From an uncultured Christensenella sp. (GTDB lineage Bacteria; Bacillota; Clostridia; Christensenellales; UBA3700), in the NCBI GenBank assembly GCA_910578245.1, contig CAJTPC010000002.1, positions 62,001 to 126,000 on the forward strand: a DNA stretch of 64,000 nucleotides, written 5' to 3'. The notes under the pieces are model-generated. The model had not been told where the DNA came from. It saw only the letters and a program-made list of their open reading frames with translations, and ran no database searches. The position numbers were made by a program, and so were the translations under genes. This document shows, in pieces, positions 52,945-61,936 of this stretch. Every line of letters starts with the position of its first letter. Position 1 is the first letter of the stretch.

Positions 52945-52970
52945 GACACTCTCAATTCCTTGAGAGTGTC
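52945..52970 (-). terminator. Terminator of tRNA-Thr
   Basis: GACACTCTCAA/TTGAGAGTGTC followed by GTTTTTTG on the minus strand, just after the tRNA CCA end. Confidence 0.85.
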
Positions 52971-52975
52971 CTAAA

Positions 52976-53051
<76 letters not shown>

Positions 53052-53127
53052 AAACTTAACTTGCTTAACTATTATAATTGATAAGCGCAAAAGTGTCAAT
53101 CACTTTTAACAACGTTTTCATTTGAAA

Positions 53128-54030
53128 TTATTGCGCCAAATTCAAAAGATCATCGCCGGTTATAACTGTCCCGCCGTAAGTATAATAGCTCAGACATTCC
53201 TGTCTGCAAGAAACTTTAATGGAAGTTGACGCGTGTTTACCTGAATAAATTTCCGTACGCTTCCAAATGAGCAACTTGTATTTGCCGTCTATTTTAGAAA
53301 TCGCGAAATCAATCGTCGTATCTTCCATAATAAAACCTTCAGACTTTGCGCTAAGCATATCCAAAAATTCTTCAAAAGCCGCCAACTGTACGGTATTCAA
53401 CTTTTCTATCGAGCAGTCTATCTTGATTTGGCAGTAAAATACCCCGTTCTTTTCATAAACCTTATCGTTATGCATTGACGAAAGAATATCTCTGCTAGAT
53501 ATATCATACGTGGTGATTTTGTATCTATATTCCTTGAGTTCTTTCTGCAAGTCTCCGCCGAATGGAGCGAATTTCCCCCAATCTTTGACGTTGAATTCCT
53601 TAGTAGACTTATTGTAGGTAATATTGTTTTTTCTCGTATTGGTATTATTTATAAAACTTGCGCTACTGCCATCGTAATAAAAACGCTTTGCGCAAGTGCC
53701 TTTATCAAAGCCTGTACCGACAACAATTTCTTGGTTATAGACCTTGTCGTCTACGATTTTGCGTATCAAATGCGAGTTGCGCGTTGCAACCGATGAATTA
53801 AAACAAAAGTACTCTTCTTTAGTATAATTGACATCTGCGCAAGTATTTTCGTACGCTTCCATAATAAGGTCGTAAGCGCTCAATCCCTCGACAGCCTTGC
53901 CGTTGTACTTACCGAAATTTTCGTCATCGCATTGCAAAAGCATATCGTCATTGTTCGCGCATCCCGCCATAAGCGAAATCGGAGCTAACAAAATCAAAGC
54001 GACAACCATTATCCAAACAATCTTTTTCAC
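53128..54030 (-). CDS. Lipoprotein, unknown family
   Basis: The 300-residue protein has a signal ending LMAGC (Cys24). The mature domain has five or more Cys and mixed alpha/beta composition (DISSRDILSSMHNDKVYEKN), without a family I recognise. It is downstream of nothing obvious and convergent with tRNA-Thr only by position. A role in the envelope is inferred. Confidence 0.72.
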   Translation of the reverse strand: MKKIVWIMVVALILLAPISLMAGCANNDDMLLQCDDENFGKYNGKAVEGLSAYDLIMEAYENTCADVNYTKEEYFCFNSSVATRNSHLIRKIVDDKVYNQEIVVGTGFDKGTCAKRFYYDGSSASFINNTNTRKNNITYNKSTKEFNVKDWGKFAPFGGDLQKELKEYRYKITTYDISSRDILSSMHNDKVYEKNGVFYCQIKIDCSIEKLNTVQLAAFEEFLDMLSAKSEGFIMEDTTIDFAISKIDGKYKLLIWKRTEIYSGKHASTSIKVSCRQECLSYYTYGGTVITGDDLLNLAQ

Positions 54031-54159
54031 GTTTACACCTCAATATTATCATATTATTATAATTATCCTTTAGGAAGGACAAACTTGTCAATAATTTTGT
54101 ATTGTGTTTTATAAAAATATAATGTATAATGGATAATGTAATAAGTTAGGAGATACAAA

Positions 54160-55434
54160 ATGAAAAACGCAATGTTCGACAAGGAATGGTTTAAGCTCGA
54201 CAATGCGGCTAAGATTTATCCCGCCGCAAGAAGTTCGAGATGGAACGCCGTATTCCGTATGTCATGCGTATTGAAGGAAGAAGTAAAACCTGAAATTCTT
54301 CAACAGGCATTAGACGACGTAATAGACCGTTTCCCTACCTTTAGAATGGCTTTGAAAAAAGGCTTCTTTTGGTATTACTTCCAATTTGTAGACCATAAAC
54401 CTCAAATACAAAAAGAAAATGATTTCCCTTGCGCAATGATGCGATTGACGGGCAACGATTACGTATTCAGAGTACTATACCATTCCCATAGAATTTCCGT
54501 CGAGGTATTTCACTCGATTACCGACGGCACGGGCAACATAACTTTTCTTAAGACTTTGATAATGAGGTATTGCGAATTATGCGGAGCGCAAATAGAGAAT
54601 TTCGGCGATATACTGCATTATGACGATGACCCTACCCCCGAAGAAGTCGAGGACTCGTTCTCTCGCTTTATAGACAAAAGCAAAGGCAAACTGCCAAGAA
54701 AAGAACCGTCGGCGTATCAAATCAAAGGACAGAGAGAAATCCGAGGAGTTCTCAACGTCACCCAAGGCCGTATGCCCTTTGAACAACTCCACGGCGTAGC
54801 GAAATCTTTCGGGTGTACGGTTAATACGTATTTGACGGCAGTACTCGCCTATGCGCTTTTGAAAAGACAGCTTTATGAAAAAAAGTCCAAGAGAAAGCCT
54901 GTCAGAGTACAAGTGCCTATCAACTTGAGAAAGATATTCGGCTCGGAAACTTTGCGTAACTTTGCTGGCTACTACAATACCAACCTTGCACCGGAAGAAA
55001 AGACCTTTGAGGAAGTTATCAAGGAATTGGACAGCCAGCTCAAAGAAAACATTACGCAGGAGTATTGCCAAAAGTTTATCAATTCCAACGTATCTTTGGA
55101 AAAAAATCCAATAGTCAAGATTGCTCCGAGATTTTTGAAAACTCTAATTATGAATATGTCATTCTACTTGGTGGGCGAAAAACTTATGTCTTGCACCTTT
55201 AGCAACATCGGCAACATCGTCACGCCAAAGGAAATGTACGACTATATAGACAGATTTGAATTTGTACTAGGACCGCAAAAATATATGAACAACTCTATGA
55301 CTTGCGCATCGTACAACGGCGTTAGCGTAGTGACTTTCTCGCGTACGTCAAAAGACCCTATCTTGGAGAGAGATTTCTTTAAGGTACTCACCGAACACGG
55401 CATAGAAGTCAGTGTCAACAGCAATAGGAGGTGA
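54160..55434 (+). CDS. Condensation-domain-like alcohol acyltransferase
   Basis: The 424-residue protein belongs to the CoA-dependent acyltransferase/condensation superfamily. The active-site motif is HSITDG at 118-123, a variant of HHxxxDG in which the first His of the pair is Ser-followed. QVPINLRKIFGSETLRNFAG (in part) is the second family landmark. In Clostridia such alcohol acetyltransferase-like genes are followed by DUF6320 membrane proteins, as here (4-bp gap). Substrates unknown; a lipid or glycolipid acceptor is plausible. Confidence 0.82.
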   Translation: MKNAMFDKEWFKLDNAAKIYPAARSSRWNAVFRMSCVLKEEVKPEILQQALDDVIDRFPTFRMALKKGFFWYYFQFVDHKPQIQKENDFPCAMMRLTGNDYVFRVLYHSHRISVEVFHSITDGTGNITFLKTLIMRYCELCGAQIENFGDILHYDDDPTPEEVEDSFSRFIDKSKGKLPRKEPSAYQIKGQREIRGVLNVTQGRMPFEQLHGVAKSFGCTVNTYLTAVLAYALLKRQLYEKKSKRKPVRVQVPINLRKIFGSETLRNFAGYYNTNLAPEEKTFEEVIKELDSQLKENITQEYCQKFINSNVSLEKNPIVKIAPRFLKTLIMNMSFYLVGEKLMSCTFSNIGNIVTPKEMYDYIDRFEFVLGPQKYMNNSMTCASYNGVSVVTFSRTSKDPILERDFFKVLTEHGIEVSVNSNRR

Positions 55435-55438
55435 CTTT

Positions 55439-56107
55439 ATGAAACAGTGTCGCAAATGCGGAGTATACGTCGACGACGACTCGGCAAACTGCCCTCTTTG
55501 CGGAGCCTTTGTCCACGAAGAGATTACTCCGACCATATATGATTACCCTGCAGTAGATATAACGAAAAAGAGAAAACTCTTTTGGAAAATCAGCGGGTTT
55601 GCAACAATATTTACTATAGCGCTCGTTATTATAATTAATCTTGCAGTAAATAAAAAAGTATCGTGGGCATCGCACGTAATATTCGGTTTTGCCTTGGCTT
55701 GGATTTGCGTAAGCAGACCCGTCATTAAAAGATTTTGCGTACGCAAATATCTCACTTGGGGTTTTATAGGCGTAATAGCATTGCTATTCTATATCAACAT
55801 ATGGACGTCAAGACTTACCAATCCATGGGCATTTTCGCTAGGTATGCCGATAGCGATTCTCACTTGGCAAACAGTCCTTGAAATTCTCGCTCTTTCCCAC
55901 AAAGGAGGACGCGGCGATTATCAGATATCATTGACGAAAATCTTTGCGCTCTCCGCAATATGTATTGGAGTATCGTTTATATGGAAGAACGCATATCATT
56001 GGGCTTGGTACATTTGCACGGCAAGAGGTTTCCTTGACGTACTCGTACTTTCATTCTTTGCTAAAGACAAATATTTCAGCGAACTCAAAAAACGATTGCA
56101 TATTTAA
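55439..56107 (+). CDS. DUF6320 family protein: zinc ribbon plus membrane helices
   Basis: The 222-residue protein begins with a zinc ribbon (CRKCGVYVDD...CPLCGAFV) and has about six membrane helices. AGGAGGTGA stands right before the ATG at 55439; an upstream in-frame start at 55412 inside the acyltransferase is rejected. The pairing with the acyltransferase suggests a joint membrane function, not yet described. Confidence 0.85.
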   Translation: MKQCRKCGVYVDDDSANCPLCGAFVHEEITPTIYDYPAVDITKKRKLFWKISGFATIFTIALVIIINLAVNKKVSWASHVIFGFALAWICVSRPVIKRFCVRKYLTWGFIGVIALLFYINIWTSRLTNPWAFSLGMPIAILTWQTVLEILALSHKGGRGDYQISLTKIFALSAICIGVSFIWKNAYHWAWYICTARGFLDVLVLSFFAKDKYFSELKKRLHI

Positions 56108-56130
56108 TAATGTCAACTATACTAAATTGT

Positions 56131-56159
56131 AACGCTGTCAAGACAATCTGACAGCGTTA
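56131..56159 (+). terminator. Terminator of the acyltransferase operon
   Basis: AACGCTGTCA/TGACAGCGTT stem followed by ATTTAATT, 23 bp after the DUF6320 stop. Confidence 0.75.
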
Positions 56160-56202
56160 TTTAATTGATAATAATTCAAAGAATTTTTAGCTATTATTAC
56201 AT

Positions 56203-56476
56203 CTATACTTTTTTATTTATACCTGCCCTTTTATTTATCAATTTCTTATTGATTATCGCAATAATTACAAATACGATAGTAAGAAATATGGCAATTCCGA
56301 TAATACCTACTACAAAGCCCAGTTCAGGAGTCATGACGAAGCTGTCAAACTCAGTAACCTCGCTTAGCATATTATCAGGAAGGTCAGGCAAATTATACGC
56401 GCTTGAACCGTTGTTGTCGCCATAGTATACTCTGATAATATTTATACTCTGTCCGTCTATTTTCGTCGTAACGTTG
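56203..56476 (-). pseudogene. Truncated C-terminal membrane anchor
   Basis: Directly after alr a frame reads DGQSINIIRVYYGDNNGSSA, then NLPDLPDNMLSEVTEF and a membrane helix (GFVVGIIGIAIFLTIVFVII) with a Lys-rich tail. There is no ATG upstream; the frame continues into the alr gene in another phase. It looks like the end of an exported, C-terminally anchored protein whose front is lost. A TTG at 56391 could start a 62-residue protein, but no ribosome binding site supports it. Confidence 0.45.
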
Positions 56477-57610
56477 CTACCGTCGATATATATAAACTTT
56501 ATTAACTCTCGGCGCGATACCGCAAACTATCTCGTAATTTATCGTATCTGCAAGTTTAGCAATATCGTCGGCGGTTATTTTCTCATTGCCTTGACAGCCA
56601 AATAACGTAACGATATCTCCGACTTTTACGTCTTGAATATCCGTAACGTCTATCATAGTCTGATCCATACAAATTCGGCCTATGATTGGCGCCCTTTTGC
56701 CTCTTACAAGAGTGTAGCCTTTGCCGGATAGCGCTCTTGGATAGCCGTCACCGTACCCAACCGCAATAGTGGCGACAACGGTATCTTTAATTGTGATGAA
56801 ATCTCCGCCGTAACTTACGCTACTTCCCTTAGGAAGTTTCTTTATATGTATTACGTGAGTATGCATGCTCATCACAGGTCGTAAATCTACAGTAGTATCT
56901 ACGTCAGCCGATGGAAACAGTCCATACGTCATTATGCCCGTACGTACCATATCGTAGCCGTAAGACGGCATATCCAAAATACTTGCGCTGTTGGCAACGT
57001 GGCGCAGACCCACGTCAACGCCCGCGACTTTCAAGCTATCGACAAACTTGTCGAAAAGATTTTTTTGCATATACGTATATGACTTATCGTACTCGTCAGC
57101 TTTAGCAAAATGCGTAAAAACTCCCTTGACGCAAATATTGCTAAGACGGCATACTTCCACTGCGCCGTCTACTTCGTCAGGCAAAAAACCTATTCGTCCC
57201 ATACCCGTATCCACTGCGATATGAACCTTGGCAATCTTATTATTTGACTTGCAATATGCGTCTAGCGACTTTGCAACGTCTAAGCAATGCGCGGTAAGTT
57301 CTAAGTCAAACCCAACAGCGTCCGCAAATCTGCTCTTCGCCACGTTGCCGACAACAAGAATTGGCAAACGCGCTCCGCTTTTACGCAATTCTATTCCCTC
57401 GTCAACGGTCGCAACGCCAAGATAATCAATAAAATCTTCGCAATACTTAGCCACCGCAACCGCACCGTGACCGTAAGCGTTTGCTTTCACAAGACAAAGA
57501 ATTTTGACGTCGCCGCCTACTTTAGCTCTCACAATCTCGATATTGCGCCGCAATGCATTGACATCTATCTCAAGATACGTCCTATCCGTAAGCTTATTAT
57601 ACTCTTGCAA
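56477..57610 (-). CDS. alr: Alanine racemase
   Basis: This 377-residue PLP enzyme interconverts L- and D-alanine for peptidoglycan. The PLP lysine is in LVKANAYGHGAVAV; the catalytic Tyr region is SVSYGGDFIT, and RICMDQTMIDVT is also typical. It directly follows dat (3-bp gap), so the two form a D-amino acid operon. Confidence 0.97.
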   Translation of the reverse strand: MQEYNKLTDRTYLEIDVNALRRNIEIVRAKVGGDVKILCLVKANAYGHGAVAVAKYCEDFIDYLGVATVDEGIELRKSGARLPILVVGNVAKSRFADAVGFDLELTAHCLDVAKSLDAYCKSNNKIAKVHIAVDTGMGRIGFLPDEVDGAVEVCRLSNICVKGVFTHFAKADEYDKSYTYMQKNLFDKFVDSLKVAGVDVGLRHVANSASILDMPSYGYDMVRTGIMTYGLFPSADVDTTVDLRPVMSMHTHVIHIKKLPKGSSVSYGGDFITIKDTVVATIAVGYGDGYPRALSGKGYTLVRGKRAPIIGRICMDQTMIDVTDIQDVKVGDIVTLFGCQGNEKITADDIAKLADTINYEIVCGIAPRVNKVYIYRR

Positions 57611-57613
57611 AAC

Positions 57614-58453
57614 TTACTCCGTAGCCTTTAAGAACTCGTCAAGTAAATACGCTTGCAGCTTTTTGATTATATCTTCCGCTTTACCGCCGACTTCTATGCC
57701 GTCAACTTTGCCTACTTGCAGACAAAGCGAACCGGAACTTGTAATAATTACTTCGTCTGCGCTAAAAATCTCTTGCACGGTGAACGGACGAATATTAACC
57801 GGTATATTTAGATTTTGACAAGCCTTTATCAGATTATCTCTTGCCACCCCTTTGAGAATATAACAATCGGCTGGCGGAGTTAGTAATACGCCGTCCTTTA
57901 TAATATGTACGTTGCTATGAGCGCACTCGGTCACCCGCTCGCCTCTGTGAAAGAGCGCTTCGTGAACGCCCTCTTTCAATGCTCTTTGCGATGCCATAAC
58001 GTTGGGAATAAGATTGAGCGTCTTGATATTACAATGTAAATATCTGGTATCCTCAACAGTGATGAGATCAATCTTTTCCGTCATATCCACAATATCGCAA
58101 GGACGTATTGTTATCCATATGTTGGCAATCATGTCGTAGGGATAAGCATGAGATCGAACTTGCGTTCCGCGCGTAGCTTGCCAGCATATGACAAGATTGC
58201 CGTCATCGCACAAATTCACCATTTCTTGCAAGAGATATTTCATTCCCTCCTTATCATGCGGTAGACGTATATCGAGTTGCTCCGCGCTTGCAAAAAATCT
58301 ATCCATATGCTCCTCAAGCGTAAAAATCTTGTGATTACGCGCGTACGTCACATCGTAAACGCCATCGCCAAAACTGCATACCCTGTCAAGCATTGGAATC
58401 TGCATCTTTTCTATTTCGTCGAATTTTCCATTGTAGTATCCCAAAGTTTTCAT
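57614..58453 (-). CDS. dat: D-amino acid aminotransferase (class IV)
   Basis: The 279-residue fold-type IV PLP enzyme transfers amino groups between D-alanine and 2-oxoglutarate, giving D-glutamate. The PLP lysine is in DTRYLHCNIKTLNLIPNV, and RDNLIKACQNLNIPV, then SADEVIITSSGSL are typical. Branched-chain aminotransferase is the related alternative, but the alr partner supports dat. Confidence 0.92.
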   Translation of the reverse strand: MKTLGYYNGKFDEIEKMQIPMLDRVCSFGDGVYDVTYARNHKIFTLEEHMDRFFASAEQLDIRLPHDKEGMKYLLQEMVNLCDDGNLVICWQATRGTQVRSHAYPYDMIANIWITIRPCDIVDMTEKIDLITVEDTRYLHCNIKTLNLIPNVMASQRALKEGVHEALFHRGERVTECAHSNVHIIKDGVLLTPPADCYILKGVARDNLIKACQNLNIPVNIRPFTVQEIFSADEVIITSSGSLCLQVGKVDGIEVGGKAEDIIKKLQAYLLDEFLKATE

Positions 58454-58585
58454 AATAATTCCTCTCTAAAACAGCCTACTTTATTATATAATTTTACCCG
58501 CTCATTATGACACTGCATAAATTTCCATTGACAAAAATATCATTTATTGCTAATATTTATACATAAAAATCAAAAGGATAGGATT

Positions 58586-59407
58586 ATGGGAAAAAGTTCA
58601 TTTACATCATTTGACAAAGATATATCCATGGAACTAACGCAAGACGAAGAAATGCTTGTGAGATGCGCGCCCCAAAAGGCGTCGTTCGTGCTTTCAAAAA
58701 GCGTATCGCTTCTGCCTTTCGCTTTAATTTGGCTATGCTTTGACGGCTTTGCCATATCAATGCTTGTAAGGGCGCAAATGCCTATTGGAATGAGAATTTT
58801 CTTAGTAATCTTTTTCGCCTTCCATCTTTTGCCCGTATGGATGTGGATAATCAGTATAGTTAATGCGCTAAGAAAGCACAAGAACATCGAGTACGCCCTT
58901 ACCAACGAGCGCATAATCATACGCGATAAAGAGAATCTGACAAGTTATTATTACAAAGATTTGAGTAACGTCAGAGTTCGCATAGGCTTAATTGACAAAC
59001 TTTTCAAAGTAGGCGACATAATTATTACTAGGAGGGCTTTGCCCTATTCCGGCTCTACGGATTACTATGAACCTGAAAATTCGGTAGTGACTTTGCTGGA
59101 TATTTCCGATTCCCGCGCAGTGGGTAATAAACTTCAACAGTTTATCGACAGCGAAAGTACAAAGTTTAGCGAAGATAGAAATCAATACACCGAATATGAA
59201 AGTTATTACGAATCAGGCAACAAAAGCAAATTCACAACGCTTTACAACTGTAACGAAACTCATAAAGACTATAATTATAGCAATGAATATGAAGAAAAGC
59301 CTGTAAGATATACGTCAAAGAAAAAATCTGAGCCTACTCAAAAGACCGAAGAAGACGATTATCTAGATAATATTATCGGATCAATAAATAAAAAAGACGA
59401 GTTTTGA
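58586..59407 (+). CDS. PH-domain membrane protein
   Basis: The 273-residue protein has two membrane helices (about 35-80), then a bacterial PH-like domain (about 90-165: ALTNERIIIRDKENLTSYYY), and a disordered Tyr/Ser/Lys-rich tail. AAAGGATAGG lies before the ATG at 58586; the longer frame from 58547 is not supported. Function unknown; such proteins often sit at the membrane with a lipid- or protein-binding role. Confidence 0.78.
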   Translation: MGKSSFTSFDKDISMELTQDEEMLVRCAPQKASFVLSKSVSLLPFALIWLCFDGFAISMLVRAQMPIGMRIFLVIFFAFHLLPVWMWIISIVNALRKHKNIEYALTNERIIIRDKENLTSYYYKDLSNVRVRIGLIDKLFKVGDIIITRRALPYSGSTDYYEPENSVVTLLDISDSRAVGNKLQQFIDSESTKFSEDRNQYTEYESYYESGNKSKFTTLYNCNETHKDYNYSNEYEEKPVRYTSKKKSEPTQKTEEDDYLDNIIGSINKKDEF

Positions 59408-59614
59408 TTATATGTCGCTTAGTCCGACAAGATAATCGGTAGATACGTTAAACAATATAGCAATTTCACGTAAAATCGCAAGACTTGGCTCTCCCGTTGC
59501 CAACTCATAACGGGAATACGACTGTTGCTTTATATGCAACTTATCTGCCATATATTGTTGAGAAAAATTATGCTGGATTCTCAATTCTTTAAGTCTTTGC
59601 GCAAATATTTTCAT
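59408..59614 (-). CDS. Cro/C1-type HTH regulator 1
   Basis: This 68-residue single-domain DNA-binding protein has the five-helix XRE pattern (RLKELRIQHNFSQQYMADKL, then SYSRYELATGEPSLAILREI) and ends TDYLVGLSDI. It is convergent with the PH-domain gene with no gap. A palindrome at 59637-59659 just upstream is its likely operator. Confidence 0.9.
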   Translation of the reverse strand: MKIFAQRLKELRIQHNFSQQYMADKLHIKQQSYSRYELATGEPSLAILREIAILFNVSTDYLVGLSDI

Positions 59615-59636
59615 AAATATTATCCAACTACTTGAA

Positions 59637-59659
59637 TTTTACAGCAAACTGTTGTAAAA
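59637..59659. promoter_or_regulatory. Palindromic operator between regulators 1 and 2
   Basis: TTTTACAGCA aac TGTTGTAAAA is a 23-bp inverted repeat with one mismatch, 23 bp before the start of regulator 1 in the divergent gap to regulator 2. Confidence 0.65.
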
Positions 59660-59718
59660 TATTCATACAACAACAAAACGCTGTGAAAATGCGCGACATA
59701 AAAAACTAAGGAAAAATT

Positions 59719-59931
59719 ATGAGCGACAAAATAACGGTAGAAGAATTAAAAAATAAGATATCCGAAAACATAAAGAAGTTGAGTATAAACGTATCGCAAC
59801 TTGCTCAAATGGCAGACGTATCTAACCTCGAAATGCTTAATATCGTTCACGGCAACGCTCTGCCAAGTATAGACACGCTAAGAAAATTAAGCGAAAAACT
59901 TGATATACCATTAAGCTGTTTTTTTGAATAA
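59719..59931 (+). CDS. Cro/C1-type HTH regulator 2
   Basis: The 70-residue protein has an XRE fold (KLSINVSQLAQMADVSNLEM, then ALPSIDTLRKLSEKLDIPLS) and ends CFFE. The recognition helix differs from the other regulators here. It is divergent from regulator 1 and convergent with regulator 3. Confidence 0.85.
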   Translation: MSDKITVEELKNKISENIKKLSINVSQLAQMADVSNLEMLNIVHGNALPSIDTLRKLSEKLDIPLSCFFE

Positions 59932-59937
59932 AAAATT

Positions 59938-60153
59938 CTATATCTTCTCTCTTCCAATCAAATAATCAAGAGATACGTCGTATATATCCGCAAGTTTAAT
60001 AAAATTATGAAGCGTAGGAACTGTCAAACCAAGTTCGTATGCTTGATAAGACTGATATCTTATGCCTAATCTTTCTGCAACGTACTTTTGCGTATAACCT
60101 TGTTTTTCTCGCAATTCTTTCAAAGTTGTTGATAAAATTAACAATTCTTTCAT
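59938..60153 (-). CDS. Cro/C1-type HTH regulator 3
   Basis: The 71-residue XRE protein has LKELREKQGYTQKYVAERLG and IRYQSYQAYELGLTVPTLHN, ending SLDYLIGREKI. It is divergent from the membrane protein gene at 60276, and two ATACAGT-type palindromes lie between them. Confidence 0.9.
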   Translation of the reverse strand: MKELLILSTTLKELREKQGYTQKYVAERLGIRYQSYQAYELGLTVPTLHNFIKLADIYDVSLDYLIGREKI

Positions 60154-60174
60154 TTTACTTCAGTTCCATTTGAC

Positions 60175-60199
60175 ATTATACAATTTATAACTGTATAAT
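60175..60199. promoter_or_regulatory. Operator candidate A near regulator 3
   Basis: The inverted repeat ATTATACA ... CTGTATAAT, one mismatch, lies 22 bp before regulator 3's start. It shares its half-site with operator B. Confidence 0.6.
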
Positions 60200-60205
60200 A
60201 TGAGC

Positions 60206-60226
60206 AATACAGTTTTAGACTGTATT
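60206..60226. promoter_or_regulatory. Operator candidate B near regulator 3
   Basis: AATACAGT tttag ACTGTATT is a perfect 8-bp inverted repeat. With operator A it suggests cooperative binding that controls both divergent genes. Confidence 0.65.
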
Positions 60227-60275
60227 ATTAACCATCCGTAAAAATCTAAACTTGCAAATAGGAACAAACACACTT

Positions 60276-60833
60276 ATGTTAAAAAAACACTATAGCTTTG
60301 GCGAGTACTATTCGCCTCGCGATATTTTGAAAATCACAAAAAAGAAACTTAAAAAAACTAAATGGTCGGCGCTATTATTGCCTATAAATCTTGTATTATT
60401 TGTATTTAGTATTATTATGTCGGTATTATTTTACCACATATTTATTTTGTACAGATTTTTTAATAAAGTAAAATTTTGTTGTTCCGACCAAGCCAAACTC
60501 AAAGCAAGAGCCATTGTTTTCTTGACTAAAATACTATATGAATTCTATTACGTATTGTATTGCATTACTATACCGATACTTAATTTATTTGTGAATATAT
60601 ACAAAATATGCCCTAGCAAAATTGCTTACTATTCTAATCAATCGCCATTATTTTATGACGAAGAACTTGCCGAGATAAAATCAAAATATAGAATTGAATT
60701 TGACAATATCGTAAATAGAGTTGCGCAGTTAACACAAATCATTCACCCAAAATGGGAAATCGACGAATTGTTTGAAGAAGAATTCTACTATATTGCAAAA
60801 TACTTGAATCTTGAAGACGAATACGACGACTAA
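60276..60833 (+). CDS. Membrane protein between two regulators
   Basis: The 185-residue protein starts at the ATG 60276 (AGGA about 10 bases before). It has a short Lys-rich head (KITKKKLKKTKWSALLLP), two hydrophobic hairpin segments (about 38-68 and 88-118) and a soluble acidic C terminus. AT-rich. No family recognised. Divergent from regulator 3 and overlapping the end of regulator 4 by four bases, so it is probably under their control. Confidence 0.68.
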   Translation: MLKKHYSFGEYYSPRDILKITKKKLKKTKWSALLLPINLVLFVFSIIMSVLFYHIFILYRFFNKVKFCCSDQAKLKARAIVFLTKILYEFYYVLYCITIPILNLFVNIYKICPSKIAYYSNQSPLFYDEELAEIKSKYRIEFDNIVNRVAQLTQIIHPKWEIDELFEEEFYYIAKYLNLEDEYDD

Positions 60834-61045
60834 TAAAAACTTTCTTTAAGTCCCAAAAAATAATCTGCGGAAACGTTAAACGCCAACGAGATACGTCGCA
60901 GAGTGTCATATCCCGGTTTGGCTTTGCCGTTTAGCCATTCGCTAACTTGACTTTGCTTAACTCCTATTGCATTAGCAAAAGCAGTCTGAGTCAAATTTTT
61001 TAGTATCATAAATTCTTTTAATATTTCGTCAAAATTAGGTTCCAT
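60830..61045 (-). CDS. Cro/C1-type HTH regulator 4
   Basis: The 71-residue XRE protein has LKNLTQTAFANAIGVKQSQV and SEWLNGKAKPGYDTLRRISL, ending SADYFLGLKESFY. Two palindromes with a common TATAGAA half-site lie just upstream and are divergent to the resolvase gene. Confidence 0.9.
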   Translation of the reverse strand: MEPNFDEILKEFMILKNLTQTAFANAIGVKQSQVSEWLNGKAKPGYDTLRRISLAFNVSADYFLGLKESFY

Positions 61046-61053
61046 ATTTTTAT

Positions 61054-61075
61054 TTTTATAGAATTTTCTATAAAA
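61054..61075. promoter_or_regulatory. Operator candidate 1 for regulator 4
   Basis: TTTTATAGAA tt TTCTATAAAA is a perfect 10-bp inverted repeat nine bases before regulator 4's start. Confidence 0.7.
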
Positions 61076-61085
61076 TACTTGACAT

Positions 61086-61099
61086 ATAGAAATTTCTAT
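61086..61099. promoter_or_regulatory. Operator candidate 2 for regulator 4
   Basis: ATAGAAATTTCTAT is a perfect 14-bp palindrome, sharing the TATAGAA half-site with candidate 1, and overlaps TTGACA-like promoter sequences on both strands. Confidence 0.65.
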
Positions 61100-61286
61100 G
61101 TCAAAATATAATTTTTGATATTTGCTCTCTATTATTTACATTTTTACATTTTATATTCGTTAAAGCTAAAAATTCTTGGACTTGAACAAAGATATTTGTT
61201 ATTCTTAACGTATCTGCCATTAAAAAATACAATTTATTTTAAAAATGGCAATAATACCTACGAAGAAAAAAAGGAGACAACAAAAA

Positions 61287-61889
61287 TTGCAATACGGTTA
61301 TGCACGCGTGTCAGCCACAGATCAAAATCTTGGCAGACAAATTGAAGAATTTCTAAAATTTGGAATTAAAAACACTAATATTTTTTGCGATAAAAAAAGT
61401 GGCAAGAACTTTGAACGTAAAGAATACACCCGCCTCATTAAGAGATTAAGAGCGGGAGATCTAGTCGTAATAAAATCAATAGATAGATTGGGGCGCAACT
61501 ATGATATGATCATTGAACAATGGAAAAAAATCACCAAACAAATTGGCGCCGATATACTAGTCTTGGATATGCCCCTGCTCGACACAAGAGATAAAGCCGA
61601 CAACTTGGTAGGCAGATTTATATCCGACGTAGTTCTGCAACTTCTCTCTTTTGTCGCCGAGAACGAAAGACAAAACATTCGCGCCCGTCAAGCCGAAGGT
61701 ATCGCGCTTGCCAAACAGCGCGGAATCAGCTTTGGCAGACCCAAGAAAAAGTATACCGAAATGTTTGTCGAAGTCACTGAACTGTATATCGAAAAGAAAA
61801 TCGCGCTTTCTGACGCGCTTGACTTGCTGGACGTCAGACCCTCGACGTTTTATTACCATCTGCACAAACTTAGCCAAGACTTTCAATAA
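61287..61889 (+). CDS. Small serine recombinase (resolvase/invertase)
   Basis: The 200-residue protein has an N-terminal resolvase domain: YGYARVSATDQNLGRQ with catalytic Ser9, then KSIDRLGRNYDMIIEQW and ENERQNIRARQAEGIALAKQ. A short C-terminal HTH follows (about 155-200). I place the start at TTG 61287, giving MQYGYARVS with AAAGGAG upstream; the ATG at 61245 would add a Lys/Arg-rich leader that lacks a ribosome binding site. It could resolve dimers or invert DNA; no inverted crossover sites were spotted. Confidence 0.88.
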   Translation: MQYGYARVSATDQNLGRQIEEFLKFGIKNTNIFCDKKSGKNFERKEYTRLIKRLRAGDLVVIKSIDRLGRNYDMIIEQWKKITKQIGADILVLDMPLLDTRDKADNLVGRFISDVVLQLLSFVAENERQNIRARQAEGIALAKQRGISFGRPKKKYTEMFVEVTELYIEKKIALSDALDLLDVRPSTFYYHLHKLSQDFQ

Positions 61890-61891
61890 AA

Positions 61892-61920
61892 AAATGCGTC
61901 ACTTGAACAGTGACGCATTT
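61892..61920. terminator. Bidirectional terminator
   Basis: AAATGCGTCACT tgaac AGTGACGCATTT, with A-run before and T-run after, lies between the convergent resolvase and tail-protein genes. Confidence 0.9.
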
Positions 61921-61936
61921 TTTGATACCCACAAGA

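Noticed and set aside
59408..61889. Prophage
   Set aside because: Only repressors, a membrane protein and a resolvase are present; there are no structural, packaging or lysis genes.
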